A DNA stretch of 64,000 nt from Halopseudomonas formosensis (GCF_900115905.1 NZ_FOYD01000006.1:62001-126000); one strand, 5' to 3'; positions 18,674 to 27,402 are shown, counted from the first letter of the stretch. Notes: generated by a model not told the origin, from the sequence alone. Program-made: numbers and translations.

Positions 18674-18736
18674 GACACCTGCTCTCCTTTCCGGCCGACT
18701 CCCGACCTGAAGCACTCAGGCCATGAGACGGAGTCC

Positions 18737-18765
18737 ATTATTATTATCGTTCTGGAACACTTCAA
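18737..18765 (-). promoter_or_regulatory. Candidate promoter for the 43-residue membrane peptide
   Basis: On the minus strand TTGAAG (18760-18765) and AATAAT (18737-18742) are 17 bases apart in an AT-rich island. The rest of 18674-18930 holds no gene I can support; a TATACT at 18886-18891 on the plus strand may be the -10 for the GGDEF gene. Confidence 0.4.
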
Positions 18766-18930
18766 AACTTTGAGCGACACCCTATACCCCATCCAGCGGA
18801 AAAAATCAACAGATAAGCCCCCGACAGGCTGATAGCCTGCAGCCATCAGTCGACCGGAGGCCGAGCGCAATCCCCGGCGCCGTCATATACTAGCTGGGCC
18901 AATGCCAGCTACAGGACGTACCTTCCAACC

Positions 18931-20775
18931 ATGGATGCCCTGCCGCACAAGCCCCAGCCACGACTGTTCCACGCCATTCTGGTGATGGTTCTGCTGCTGT
19001 GCCTGGCGATCGGCACGCTGAGCGTCTGGCGCACCCTGGTGCAGAACGAAACCCACCGCCAGCAGGAGCTGCTGCAACAGGAGGTGGAAGGTCTGGCGCG
19101 GCAGATGGAAACCCGTTTCGACTACCAGACTGACGCCATCCAGCGGATGGCGCGACGCTGGAGTGACTATCGGCGCCATCCCCCGGCCTGGCAGCGGGAC
19201 GCCGACGCCCTGCTGGAGGACTTCGACAACATCCAGGCCATCGAATGGCTGGACGCCAGCCATTGCATCCGCTGGATCCACCCATTGCAGGGCAACGAGC
19301 CAGCGGTGGAATTCCAGTACCCGGATGACCACCCCAACCTGCCTTATCTGCAGATCGCCCGGGAAAGCGGGCAACCCGTGCTGAGCAACCAGTTCGAGCT
19401 GGTCCAGGGTGGCGCCGGGCTGGCCTACCAGATCCCGCTGTATCGCGACGCCGGCGGCAATCCGCAGTTCGACGGCTACCTGATCGCCATCTTCCGCGCG
19501 GAAGCGCTGCTGCACAGCCTGCTGGCCGAGCTGCCCACCGCCCACCTGAGCCTGACGCTCGAAGACCGGCGCGGCACCCTGTTCCAGCGCCTGCGCGCCG
19601 ATACCCACTACAGCCTGCCGCCGGCCCAGGCCCGGGTCCACCTGGGGGACAGCGACAACTTCACCCTGTACAGCTATCCCAATGCGGCAACCCTGCACAA
19701 CAGCCCGATCCCGACCATCACCCTGATCAGCGGCCTGCTGGCCAGCGCCTTGCTGTGCCACGCGCTCTGGATGGCCCTGCTGGCGACCCGACGACTCGAT
19801 GCGCTGCAGCTGACCAACCGGACCCTGCAAAGCGAGATCGCCCGTCGCCAACAGGTCGAACAGGTGCTGCAGTCAAGCCAGTCCCGCCTGCAGCTGGTGC
19901 TGGACATGACCGATTACAGCTATGACGCGCTCTTCATCCTCAACCTGGATCCCTTCGAGATCGTCTACATGAACCGCACCTGCTGGGCGAGTCTGGGATA
20001 CAGCGCCGAGCAGCTGCGCAATCTGCTGGGTATCTGCCCGGACGATGTCGTGCCCGGTGCGCAGGACTGGCTGGAGACCCTGCGCGAGCAGTCGCGCAAG
20101 GGCGAGAGTGCCATCTATCAACGATACGCACGCACGCGCACCGGCAAGCTGGTTCCACTGGAGATCAGTGTGCGTCCGATGAAGCGCCTGGGCATCGATT
20201 ACCTGGTGTGCGTCGGCCGCAACAACCACCAGCAGCTGGAGGCCACGGCGCAACTGGAAAGGCTGACCCAGATCGACGGCCTGACCGGGCTGTTCAACCG
20301 TCGTTCCTTCGATGCGGCCCTGGCCGCCGAGTGGCGCCGGCTGCAGCGCCAGCAGCTGCCACTGGGCATGCTGATGGTCGATGTCGATCATTTCAAGCTG
20401 TACAACGACACCTATGGCCACCTGGCCGGGGATGATGCCCTGCGCAGTGTCAGCCGGGCACTGCAACAGCATGTCGGCCGTGAAGGGGACAGGGTCTGTC
20501 GCTACGGCGGCGAGGAGTTCGCCATTCTGCTGCCGGGTGCCGATATTGCCCAGTGTCGCAAGGTGGCGGATCTGATCCATGCCGAAGTGCGGCAGATGAA
20601 GATCCCCCACGTGGTGGAGCCGGAGCGGCGACTGTCGATCAGTATCGGCATCGCCTGCGCCCTGCCCGGCTGCGAGCACCCGCCGGAAAGCCTGGTGCAG
20701 GCCGCCGATCAGGCGCTCTATGAAGCCAAGAAGGCCGGACGCAACCGCAGCGCCTGTGCCGAACTGGTGAGTTAA
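18931..20775 (+). CDS. Membrane PAS-GGDEF diguanylate cyclase
   Basis: A 614-residue protein expected to make c-di-GMP from GTP. Transmembrane helix 1 (about 12-33) and helix 2 (about 265-285) enclose a periplasmic sensor region of about 230 residues. A coiled linker (about 290-320), a PAS-like domain (about 325-430; MTDYSYDALFILNLDPFEIVYMN) and a GGDEF domain (about 445-614) follow. The active site is GGEEF at 526-530, DVDHFKLYND is intact, and the RxxD inhibitory site is REGD at 517-520, five residues before GGEEF, so product inhibition is expected. The ligand of the periplasmic domain is unknown. Its stop overlaps the convergent ilvA stop in TTAA. Confidence 0.92.
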   Translation: MDALPHKPQPRLFHAILVMVLLLCLAIGTLSVWRTLVQNETHRQQELLQQEVEGLARQMETRFDYQTDAIQRMARRWSDYRRHPPAWQRDADALLEDFDNIQAIEWLDASHCIRWIHPLQGNEPAVEFQYPDDHPNLPYLQIARESGQPVLSNQFELVQGGAGLAYQIPLYRDAGGNPQFDGYLIAIFRAEALLHSLLAELPTAHLSLTLEDRRGTLFQRLRADTHYSLPPAQARVHLGDSDNFTLYSYPNAATLHNSPIPTITLISGLLASALLCHALWMALLATRRLDALQLTNRTLQSEIARRQQVEQVLQSSQSRLQLVLDMTDYSYDALFILNLDPFEIVYMNRTCWASLGYSAEQLRNLLGICPDDVVPGAQDWLETLREQSRKGESAIYQRYARTRTGKLVPLEISVRPMKRLGIDYLVCVGRNNHQQLEATAQLERLTQIDGLTGLFNRRSFDAALAAEWRRLQRQQLPLGMLMVDVDHFKLYNDTYGHLAGDDALRSVSRALQQHVGREGDRVCRYGGEEFAILLPGADIAQCRKVADLIHAEVRQMKIPHVVEPERRLSISIGIACALPGCEHPPESLVQAADQALYEAKKAGRNRSACAELVS

Positions 20776-22292
20776 CCCAGATACAGCTGGTAGGCCGGGT
20801 TGGACGTTTCGTCCCAGTAGGGATAGCCGATGGCATCCAGTGCTTCGGGCACCAGACCGCGCTCGGCCTCCGGCACCTGCAGCCCGACCACCACGCGGCC
20901 GTAGTCGGCGCCATGGTTGCGATAGTGGAACATGGAGATGTTCCAGCGCCCGCCCAGCTTGTTGAGGAAGTTGAACAGCGCGCCGGGGCGCTCGGGGAAT
21001 TCGAAGCGGTACACCACCTCGTCCTCCACCTGCACCGAATGGCCACCGACCATGTGACGGATATGCAGCTTGGCCAGCTCGTTGTCGGTCAGATCCAGCA
21101 CCGGGAACTGCTTCTCCACCAGCCCCGCCACCAGCGCCTCGCGCGGATCCGTCTCCGGATGGGTCTGGACGCCGACGAAGATATGCGCCTCGCGGCTGTC
21201 GTGGTAGCGATAGTTGAACTCGGTGATGGCACGCTTGCCGATCGCCTGACAGAAGGCCTTGAAGCTGCCCGGACGTTCCGGAATGGTCACCGCCAGCAGG
21301 GCCTCGCGCTGCTCGCCGATCTCGGCGCGCTCGGCCACATGACGCAGGCGATCGAAGTTGATATTGGCACCCGAATCGATGGCCACCAGCACCTGGCCGG
21401 TACAGCCCTCGCGCTCGACATACTTCTTGATCCCGGCCACACCCAGGCAACCGGCGGGCTCGCAGATCGAACGGGTGTCATCGTAGATGTCCTTGATGGC
21501 CGCGCACATCTCGTCGGAGGAGACAGTAATCACCTCATCCACGTATTTCTTGCAGATATCGAAGGTGTACTTGCCGATCTGGGCCACCGCCACGCCGTCG
21601 GCGAACTGGCCGACCTGGCTCAGGGTCACCCGCCGGCCCTTCTGCAGGGCGGTCTGCAGGCAGTTGGAGTCGCGCGGCTCGACGCCGATCACCTTGATCT
21701 CGGGACGCAGGTACTTCACATAGGCGGCGATCCCGGCGATCAGCCCGCCACCGCCCACCGGCACGAAGATGGCGTCCAGCTGGCCCTGGTGCTGACGCAG
21801 TATCTCCATGGCCACGGTACCCTGGCCGGCAATGGTGTCGGGGTCATCATAGGGGTGGATGAACACCAGCCCCTTCTCCTCCACCTGCTTCTGGGCATAG
21901 GCCAGCGCCTCGTCGAACGCATCCCCGTGCAGTACCACCTTGCCGCCCCGGGCGCGCACGGCCTTGACCTTGATCTCCGGGGTGGTGCGCGGCATGACGA
22001 TGGTCGCCTTGACCCCCATGTGCCGGGCGGCAAAGGCCAGCCCCTGAGCATGGTTGCCCGCCGAGGCGGCAATCACGCCGCAGGCGCGCTGCTCATCGGT
22101 CAGGCGCGCCAGCTTGTTGTAGGCTCCGCGAATCTTGAAGGAAAACACCGGCTGCAGGTCCTCTCGCTTGAGCAGGACGGTGTTGCCCAGACGCTCGGAG
22201 AGGAAGTTGGCCCGGTGCACGGGGGTTTCCACCGCCACATCGTAGACCGGAGAGCAGAGGATCTTCTTTACATAGCTTTCAAGGGTAGGCAT
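20772..22292 (-). CDS. ilvA: Biosynthetic threonine ammonia-lyase (threonine dehydratase)
   Basis: A 506-residue PLP enzyme that deaminates threonine to 2-oxobutanoate, the first step of isoleucine synthesis. The catalytic domain has the PLP lysine in PVFSFKIRGAYNKL (Lys about 56) and a glycine-rich phosphate loop (PVGGGGLIAGI). Two C-terminal ACT-like regulatory domains (about 335-505; LLAVTIPERPGSFKAFC, VYRFEFPERPGALFNFL) give isoleucine feedback inhibition. The ATG at 22292 gives MPTLESYVKKIL, like Pseudomonas IlvA; upstream bases show only a poor ribosome site. It is divergent from rpiA. Confidence 0.96.
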   Translation of the reverse strand: MPTLESYVKKILCSPVYDVAVETPVHRANFLSERLGNTVLLKREDLQPVFSFKIRGAYNKLARLTDEQRACGVIAASAGNHAQGLAFAARHMGVKATIVMPRTTPEIKVKAVRARGGKVVLHGDAFDEALAYAQKQVEEKGLVFIHPYDDPDTIAGQGTVAMEILRQHQGQLDAIFVPVGGGGLIAGIAAYVKYLRPEIKVIGVEPRDSNCLQTALQKGRRVTLSQVGQFADGVAVAQIGKYTFDICKKYVDEVITVSSDEMCAAIKDIYDDTRSICEPAGCLGVAGIKKYVEREGCTGQVLVAIDSGANINFDRLRHVAERAEIGEQREALLAVTIPERPGSFKAFCQAIGKRAITEFNYRYHDSREAHIFVGVQTHPETDPREALVAGLVEKQFPVLDLTDNELAKLHIRHMVGGHSVQVEDEVVYRFEFPERPGALFNFLNKLGGRWNISMFHYRNHGADYGRVVVGLQVPEAERGLVPEALDAIGYPYWDETSNPAYQLYLG

Positions 22293-22377
22293 CGCGTTCG
22301 GCTTGGCAGGTAAGGGAAAAGAGGCCAGTCTAAACGAATCCGCCTTCCTCCGACTACACGGTATCCGGGCAGGATCG

Positions 22378-22383
22378 TATAAT
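22378..22383 (+). promoter_or_regulatory. rpiA promoter -10 element
   Basis: A perfect TATAAT lies 33 bases before the rpiA ATG. The -35 region 17 bases upstream (TACACG) is a weak match. The 120-base interval with ilvA presumably also carries the ilvA promoter, which I cannot place. Confidence 0.6.
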
Positions 22384-22415
22384 CCCCGGTTTTTCAGCAT
22401 ACAGAGGTATCCGGC

Positions 22416-23096
22416 ATGACCCAGGACGAACTCAAGCAGGCCGTTGCCCAGGCCGCAGTGGACATTCTGCTGCCGCAACTGGAGGACAAGAGCATCGTCG
22501 GTGTCGGCACCGGCTCCACTGCCAACTTCTTCATCGACGCCCTGGCCCGCCACAAGGCCAGCTTCGACGGCGCCGTGGCCAGCTCCGAGGCGACCGCCGA
22601 GCGCCTGCGCCAGCATGGCATTCCGGTCTATGACCTCAACAGCGTTGCCAGCCTGGACTTCTACGTCGATGGCGCGGATGAGAGCAACCACCATCTGGAG
22701 CTGATCAAGGGTGGCGGCGCCGCGCTGACCCGGGAAAAGATCGTCGCCGCGGTGGCCCGGACCTTCATCTGCATTGCCGATCAGAGCAAGCTGGTGGATA
22801 CCCTGGGCAGCTTCCCGCTGCCGGTGGAGGTCATCCCCATGGCGCGCAGCCATGTAGCCCGGGAGATCGTCAGGCTCGGTGGGGATCCGGTCTACCGCCA
22901 GGGTGTGGTCACCGACAACGGCAACGTGATCCTGGATGTCCACAACATGCAGATTCATGACCCGCGCAGCCTGGAAGAAAAGCTCAACGCCATCGTCGGC
23001 GTGGTCTGCAACGGTCTGTTCGCCGCCCGCCCGGCGGACATACTGCTGCTGGGTACCAGCGAGGGCGTCAAGCGCATGGAACGGGCACGGCCCTGA
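22416..23096 (+). CDS. rpiA: RpiA, ribose-5-phosphate isomerase A
   Basis: A 226-residue enzyme interconverting ribose-5-P and ribulose-5-P in the pentose phosphate pathway. Conserved loops are [16 protein letters not shown] (phosphate binding), [17 protein letters not shown] (catalytic Asp residues) and [15 protein letters not shown] (catalytic Glu and Lys). AGAGG precedes the ATG. Its stop TGA is directly followed by the convergent phoQ stop (TGATCA, no gap). The ilvA-rpiA divergent pair is the arrangement found in Pseudomonas. Confidence 0.97.
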   Translation: MTQDELKQAVAQAAVDILLPQLEDKSIVGVGTGSTANFFIDALARHKASFDGAVASSEATAERLRQHGIPVYDLNSVASLDFYVDGADESNHHLELIKGGGAALTREKIVAAVARTFICIADQSKLVDTLGSFPLPVEVIPMARSHVAREIVRLGGDPVYRQGVVTDNGNVILDVHNMQIHDPRSLEEKLNAIVGVVCNGLFAARPADILLLGTSEGVKRMERARP

Positions 23097-24476
23097 TCAG
23101 AGCGCCCGGCCCTTCGCTGGCCGGGCATCTCCCGGCAGCCATACCCGGAATGCCGCGCCGCCCAGCGGTGAGGCATCCAGACTCAGACTGCCCCCGTAGC
23201 TCTCGATGATATCGCGGACCACGGCCAGGCCTATGCCCTGTCCCGGGTGCGACGCATCCAGGCGCTCCCCTCGGCCGATGACCCGTTCGCGCTGATCCTC
23301 CGGCACCCCCGGACCATCATCCTCGACCCAGATTTCCCAGCCACCGGGCAACGCCCGGGCACTGACGCGGATACGTGACAGGCACAGACGGTAGGCGTTC
23401 TCCAGCAGATTGCCCAGCAGCTCCAGCAGAGCACCCTCCTCGATCGGCAGCCGGGTACCTTCGGGCATGTCCAGCTGCAGTGTCACGTCCTTGTCCCGGT
23501 AGACCTTGCCCAGCGCCTCGCCCAGCTTGCCCGCCAGCGGCTGCAGGGCCGCACTGTGCCGCACCAGCCCGCTGCGACGCAGGCTGGCGCGCTGCAACTG
23601 GTAGTCGATCTGCTGGCTCATGCGCTCGATCTGGTCGCGCAGAATGCGCGCCTGCTCGCGCCCGGCCGGTTGGGCGCGCAGATTCTCCACCACGGTCTGC
23701 AGCACCGCCAGCGGCGTCTTCAGACTGTGCGCCAGATCCGCCAGCGAGTCCCGGTAACGGGTACGCTGCAGGCGCTCGCTGTCAATCAGGCGGTTGAGCG
23801 ACTGGGTCAGGCGGTTCAGCTCCCGGGGATGCTGGTCGCTCAGATGCTCGCGGCCGCCGCTCTCGATCTCTTGCAGCTCCCGGCGCACGCCGCGCAGCGA
23901 ACCCAGACTCCAGGTCAGTGCCAGCCACAGCATGCCCAGCAGCACCAGCAGTCCACCGCCCAGCCACAGGCGCAGACGCTGGCTGAAATCCTGCTGCAGG
24001 CCGGCGAACTCGCTGGTTGGCAGCATGGTAACGAAACTCAGGGGCAGACTCTGTTCACCGGACAGCTGCACCTCCACGTCGTAGACGTAGTATTCATTGC
24101 CGTGCCGATCACGGATGCGCAGAAAGTCGATGCGATTGCCGGCATAGAACGGCAAATAGTGCAGCTCCTCGTCAGTGGTCGAGCGTGAATGCCAGATGAC
24201 ACTGCCCTCGGCATCGTAGACATAGCCGAGCAGTTTGGCTTCGGGCAGATTGAATTCCTCGTCGGGCATCTGCTCGGGCATCACCAGCTGCCCATCGACC
24301 ACACTGGCGGCGCCGATCAGGGTCGAGGCGTCCGCCGCCAGCCGCTGCTGCACCACCTGCTCCAGGGTCTGATCAAATACCCTCTCCAGCGCCGGCACCA
24401 GCGCCAGCACGAAGAGCGCAGCGAACCCCGCAGCGCTGACGACAAGGCGTGAACGCAGCGAGCGGGTCAACGGCAC
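23097..24476 (-). CDS. phoQ: PhoQ, Mg2+-sensing histidine kinase
   Basis: A 459-residue inner-membrane sensor kinase. Helix 1 (about 9-30) and helix 2 (about 170-192) enclose a periplasmic PhoQ-type sensor domain with acidic stretches (MPDEEFNLPE). A HAMP linker and dimerisation domain follow, with phospho-accepting His250 in DLAHSLKTPLAVLQ. The ATPase has N-box ELLGNLLENAYRLC, WVEDDGPGVP and GQGIGLAVVRDI. The H-box and HRAS/QRASLR region are very close to E. coli PhoQ. It starts at GTG and overlaps phoP by 10 bases. Confidence 0.92.
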   Translation of the reverse strand: MPLTRSLRSRLVVSAAGFAALFVLALVPALERVFDQTLEQVVQQRLAADASTLIGAASVVDGQLVMPEQMPDEEFNLPEAKLLGYVYDAEGSVIWHSRSTTDEELHYLPFYAGNRIDFLRIRDRHGNEYYVYDVEVQLSGEQSLPLSFVTMLPTSEFAGLQQDFSQRLRLWLGGGLLVLLGMLWLALTWSLGSLRGVRRELQEIESGGREHLSDQHPRELNRLTQSLNRLIDSERLQRTRYRDSLADLAHSLKTPLAVLQTVVENLRAQPAGREQARILRDQIERMSQQIDYQLQRASLRRSGLVRHSAALQPLAGKLGEALGKVYRDKDVTLQLDMPEGTRLPIEEGALLELLGNLLENAYRLCLSRIRVSARALPGGWEIWVEDDGPGVPEDQRERVIGRGERLDASHPGQGIGLAVVRDIIESYGGSLSLDASPLGGAAFRVWLPGDARPAKGRAL

Positions 24477-25144
24477 GGCTCGCTGAACAGGTAACCCTGG
24501 CCGCGCACGGTCTCGATCAGGCGCAGATCGCCGGCCGCCTCCAGCTTGCGGCGCAGCCGACCGACCAGCACCTCGATGACGTTGGGATCACGCTCCTCAT
24601 CATCGGGGTACAGCTGCTCCATGAGCCTATCCTTGGAGACCACCTGCTGATGATGGCGCATCAGATACTCGAGAATCCGGTACTCGAAGGCCGTCAGGGG
24701 AACCGCCTCCTCGTCGACCGTGGCCTGACGTCGATGCAGGTCCAGCACCAGCGAGCCTGCCTGGATCTGCGCCTGAACGAAGCCGGCAGCGCGGCGTACC
24801 AGGGCATTCAGACGGGCCTCCAGTTCCTCGAACTGGAAGGGCTTGACCACATAGTCGTCGGCGCCGGAGGTCAACCCCTCGACCTTGTCCTGCCAGTTGC
24901 CCCTGGCCGTCAGGATGAGGATGGGAAAGCTGCGGTCCATGCTGCGCAGCTCGCGGATCAGGTCCAGTCCACCCATGCCGGGCAGTCCCAGATCGATGAT
25001 GGCAATATCATGGTTGTACTGCTGGGCGCGGTACAGCCCCTCCTCCGCATCGGCCACTGCATCGACGACATGCCCCAGCTCCGCAAAGCGCGTCGCCAGG
25101 TGGTGACGCAGCAGCGCCTCGTCTTCGACCAACAGCAGCTTCAT
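24467..25144 (-). CDS. phoP: PhoP, response regulator
   Basis: A 225-residue OmpR/PhoB-type regulator. The receiver domain (1-120) has acidic pocket Glu7-Asp8, phospho-accepting Asp51 (AIIDLGLPG), Thr in LTARG and Lys in VVKPFQFEEL. The winged-helix DNA-binding domain (about 125-222) includes LTAFEYRILEYLMRHH and VIEVLVGRLRRKL. The ATG at 25144 has GGAGG upstream; a GTG four codons earlier would contain that site. It follows oprH in the oprH-phoP-phoQ order known from Pseudomonas aeruginosa, and should autoregulate through the repeats before oprH. Confidence 0.95.
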   Translation of the reverse strand: MKLLLVEDEALLRHHLATRFAELGHVVDAVADAEEGLYRAQQYNHDIAIIDLGLPGMGGLDLIRELRSMDRSFPILILTARGNWQDKVEGLTSGADDYVVKPFQFEELEARLNALVRRAAGFVQAQIQAGSLVLDLHRRQATVDEEAVPLTAFEYRILEYLMRHHQQVVSKDRLMEQLYPDDEERDPNVIEVLVGRLRRKLEAAGDLRLIETVRGQGYLFSEPCR

Positions 25145-25175
25145 GTCACCCTCCACGGCAGGACTGACGCATGCG

Positions 25176-25203
25176 ACTCTGCCCGGTCAGTGCCGGGCAG
25201 AGT
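25176..25203 (-). terminator. Hairpin between oprH and phoP
   Basis: A perfect 11-bp stem (ACTCTGCCCGG / CCGGGCAGAGT) with a 6-base loop lies in the 75-base oprH-phoP gap. There is no T-run, so it may attenuate transcription or protect the oprH mRNA 3' end, keeping OprH in excess over PhoPQ. Confidence 0.55.
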
Positions 25204-25219
25204 GCGGCTTGCGCCGATA

Positions 25220-25822
25220 TCAGAAGTGGTAGTTTAACCCCAGATAGAGCTGCTCGCTGCTCTTGAGGTCAGCCGAGCCACCTACCGCGCCGCTGCGCGC
25301 ATTGAGGCTGACATCCGCGGTAGTGCGCAGGTAGCGATAACCCGCCTCAAGGGAGACCGGTGCATCGAACTGGTGCAGGATACCGGCCTGCAGACCACCG
25401 GCCAGGCCCAGATCGCTGTCACGGTGGAAGCCCGGGGAGTCCTGCTCCAGCTTGACCAGACCGGCGGTCACGCCACCGAACAGACGGGTGCTGTCGGCGA
25501 TCGGCATGAACAGATCGTAGCTGCCGAGCAGGTTCTGCTGGCGCAGCTTGTAGCCATTGCCGGTACCGGAGATGTATTCATAGTTCAGGTACATGCGTCC
25601 GGTGTCATCCTGCACACCGCTGCGCACACCCCAGGTGCTCTCGTTGTTGATGGTGCTGTCGAGGCTGCGCGCCAGCGGATTTCCGGTGAGGCTGCCGGAG
25701 CGGTCCATGTTGTTGCTGGTCTCACCCCAGGTCAGACCGACGAAGCTGTCCTGGGCGAATGCCGGCACGCTGGCCAGGGCGATGGCGGTACCGACCGTCA
25801 GTGCTTTCAGAGTGTTCTGCAT
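25220..25822 (-). CDS. oprH: OprH, outer membrane protein H1
   Basis: A 200-residue protein with a signal peptide (cleaved after about AFA, residue 23) and an 8-strand beta-barrel ending in Phe (LGLNYHF). It closely resembles P. aeruginosa OprH, including FVGLTWGETSNN, KLRQQNLLGSYD, LFGGVTAGLVKLEQD and GYRYLRT. OprH binds lipopolysaccharide and is made when Mg2+ is low, stabilising the surface. First gene of oprH-phoP-phoQ. AAGGAG lies before the ATG and the PhoP-box array before that. Confidence 0.95.
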   Translation of the reverse strand: MQNTLKALTVGTAIALASVPAFAQDSFVGLTWGETSNNMDRSGSLTGNPLARSLDSTINNESTWGVRSGVQDDTGRMYLNYEYISGTGNGYKLRQQNLLGSYDLFMPIADSTRLFGGVTAGLVKLEQDSPGFHRDSDLGLAGGLQAGILHQFDAPVSLEAGYRYLRTTADVSLNARSGAVGGSADLKSSEQLYLGLNYHF

Positions 25823-25846
25823 AAGGGCTGTCTCCTTGTAAATGTC

Positions 25847-25876
25847 GGAATACAGACTGCCTGAGCAGCCCTGAAC
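25847..25876 (-). promoter_or_regulatory. Candidate PhoP-dependent oprH promoter
   Basis: On the minus strand the last GTTCAG repeat (25871-25876) occupies the -35 position, 18 bases before a weak -10, TATTCC (25847-25852). A poor -35 replaced by the activator site is what is expected for a PhoP-activated promoter. The start would be near 25840, about 20 bases before the ATG. Confidence 0.55.
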
Positions 25877-25909
25877 CGCAGCTGAACACTCGCTGAACCC
25901 GGGCTGAAC
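25871..25909. promoter_or_regulatory. Four tandem PhoP-box-like hexamers between oprH and mgtE
   Basis: CTGAAC occurs at 25871, 25882, 25893 and 25904, an exact 11-bp period with 5-base spacers (GTTCAG on the minus strand). Read with the preceding base, three of four copies fit KGTTCA, one base from the enteric PhoP half-site (T/G)GTTTA, and the N5 spacing is the same. Two PhoP dimers could bind side by side on one DNA face. The array lies between divergent oprH and mgtE. Confidence 0.8.
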
Positions 25910-26051
25910 GAGAGCGAGATGCCGCCCGACCGCCAGCGGCGTTTTGCTATATTCCGGACCAACCTCCCGAACCTCGGGCTATCGTGCAGCAGGCATCCCT
26001 GTCCGGCTGCCCGCCGCCAGCCTCTCTGCCTGGTATCTACAGAAGCAAGCT

Positions 26052-27395
26052 ATGGAACTCGACATCAACCTCCTTCGGGACAGCCTGCGGCGTGGCAACA
26101 GCGACGAGCTGGCTACCGCACTCAAAGCCCACCACCCGGCCGATCTTGCCGCCGCACTGCAGGACCTCGAGCCGTCTGTCGCCTGGGACATCCTGCATCA
26201 GGCAGCCATTCCCCGGCAGGCCGCCGTGTTCGGCTATCTGGACCCGGACTTCCGGACGCTGCTGGTCAACAGCATCTCGCAGCAGGACCTGGCCGCCATC
26301 GTCATGCACATGAGAGCGGACGATCGCGCCGACCTGTACCGGCAGCTGACCGAGGAGCAGCGCGAGACCCTGATGCCCGCGCTGGCCCAGGCCGAGCGCG
26401 AGGATATCCGCCGCCTGGCGGCCTACCGGGAGGGCACCGCCGGCGCCATCATGACCTCCGCCTATGCTGCGCTGCCGCCCGGCATTTCCGCCAGCGACGC
26501 CCTGGCCGTACTGCGCCGCGAGGCACCGAACAAGGAAACCATCTACCGCGCCTACGTGATCGACAGCCACAGGAAGCTGCTCGGGTCGGTGCGCCTGCAG
26601 GACCTCATTACCGCACCAGCACAGACCCGGGTCAGCGCCTTGATGAAGACCTGCTCCTATCAGATCCGCGTCGACGAGGATGCGGAGGAAGCCGCCCGCC
26701 GGATCGCCCATTACGATGTGATCGCGCTGCCGGTGGTGGATGCGGACAATCGTCTGGTGGGCATCATCACCCATGACGACGCCCTGGATGTGCTGCAGGC
26801 CGGCGCCACCGAAGACTTCCACCGGGTGGGCACAGTTACCCATCTGGAATCCGGCGTCGGCTCCGCCTCCATTCCCATGCTCTACCGGGCGCGGATCGTA
26901 TGGCTGATGCTGCTGGTCTTCGGCAGCATCTTTTCTGGTGCCGGCATAGCGCACTTCGAGGACACCATTGCCGCCAACCTGGCGCTGATGTTCTTCCTGC
27001 CGATCCTGATCTCCTCCGGGGGCAATGCCGGCTCGCAGTCCGCGACCCTGATGATACGGGCGCTGGCAACGGGGGAGATAGGCCTGTCGGACTGGACCCG
27101 GGTACTCGGGCGGGAACTGGTACTGGCGATGCTGCTGGGGGTCAGCATGGCCTGCGCCATCGGGGTGATAGGGGTAGTGCGGGGCGGGCAGCAGATTGCC
27201 CTGGTGATCAGCCTGTCGATGGTGCTGATCGTAGTGGTCGGCAGCCTGATCGGCATGCTGCTGCCCTTCCTGCTGAGCCGCTTCCGGCTGGACCCGGCGA
27301 CGGCCAGCACGCCACTGGTCACATCCATCGCCGACGCGACCGGGGTGCTCATCTACTTCAGCATCGCCAGCGTGCTGCTGAACATGCCGGCGTAG
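26052..27395 (+). CDS. mgtE: MgtE-family Mg2+ transporter (second copy), divergent from oprH
   Basis: A 447-residue Mg2+ transporter. MgtE_N domain (about 20-130), two CBS domains (about 135-260; GAIMTSAYAALPPGI, LVGIITHDDALDV) and a five-helix pore domain (about 280-447) with the canonical GGNAGSQSATLMIRAL and a conserved Asp in SIADATGVLIYF. The ATG at 26052 is the first that gives the family N-terminus; its ribosome site is weak. A TATATT -10-like element lies at 25948-25953. It shares the PhoP-box region with oprH, so it is probably a member of the low-Mg2+ regulon. Confidence 0.93.
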   Translation: MELDINLLRDSLRRGNSDELATALKAHHPADLAAALQDLEPSVAWDILHQAAIPRQAAVFGYLDPDFRTLLVNSISQQDLAAIVMHMRADDRADLYRQLTEEQRETLMPALAQAEREDIRRLAAYREGTAGAIMTSAYAALPPGISASDALAVLRREAPNKETIYRAYVIDSHRKLLGSVRLQDLITAPAQTRVSALMKTCSYQIRVDEDAEEAARRIAHYDVIALPVVDADNRLVGIITHDDALDVLQAGATEDFHRVGTVTHLESGVGSASIPMLYRARIVWLMLLVFGSIFSGAGIAHFEDTIAANLALMFFLPILISSGGNAGSQSATLMIRALATGEIGLSDWTRVLGRELVLAMLLGVSMACAIGVIGVVRGGQQIALVISLSMVLIVVVGSLIGMLLPFLLSRFRLDPATASTPLVTSIADATGVLIYFSIASVLLNMPA

Positions 27396-27402
27396 CGGCA
27401 GA

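Noticed and set aside
18736-18752. Fur box in the AT-rich stretch before the small membrane peptide
   Set aside because: Only one half-site (GATAAT-like) is present; the other half does not match.
18634-18870. 78-codon minus-strand frame upstream of the small membrane peptide
   Set aside because: No ribosome site, and composition without pattern; the overlapping 43-codon frame has better signals.
25871-25909. CRISPR-like or microsatellite repeat
   Set aside because: Units are 6 bp with 5-bp variable spacers at a helical phase, which fits regulator half-sites, not CRISPR or slippage repeats.
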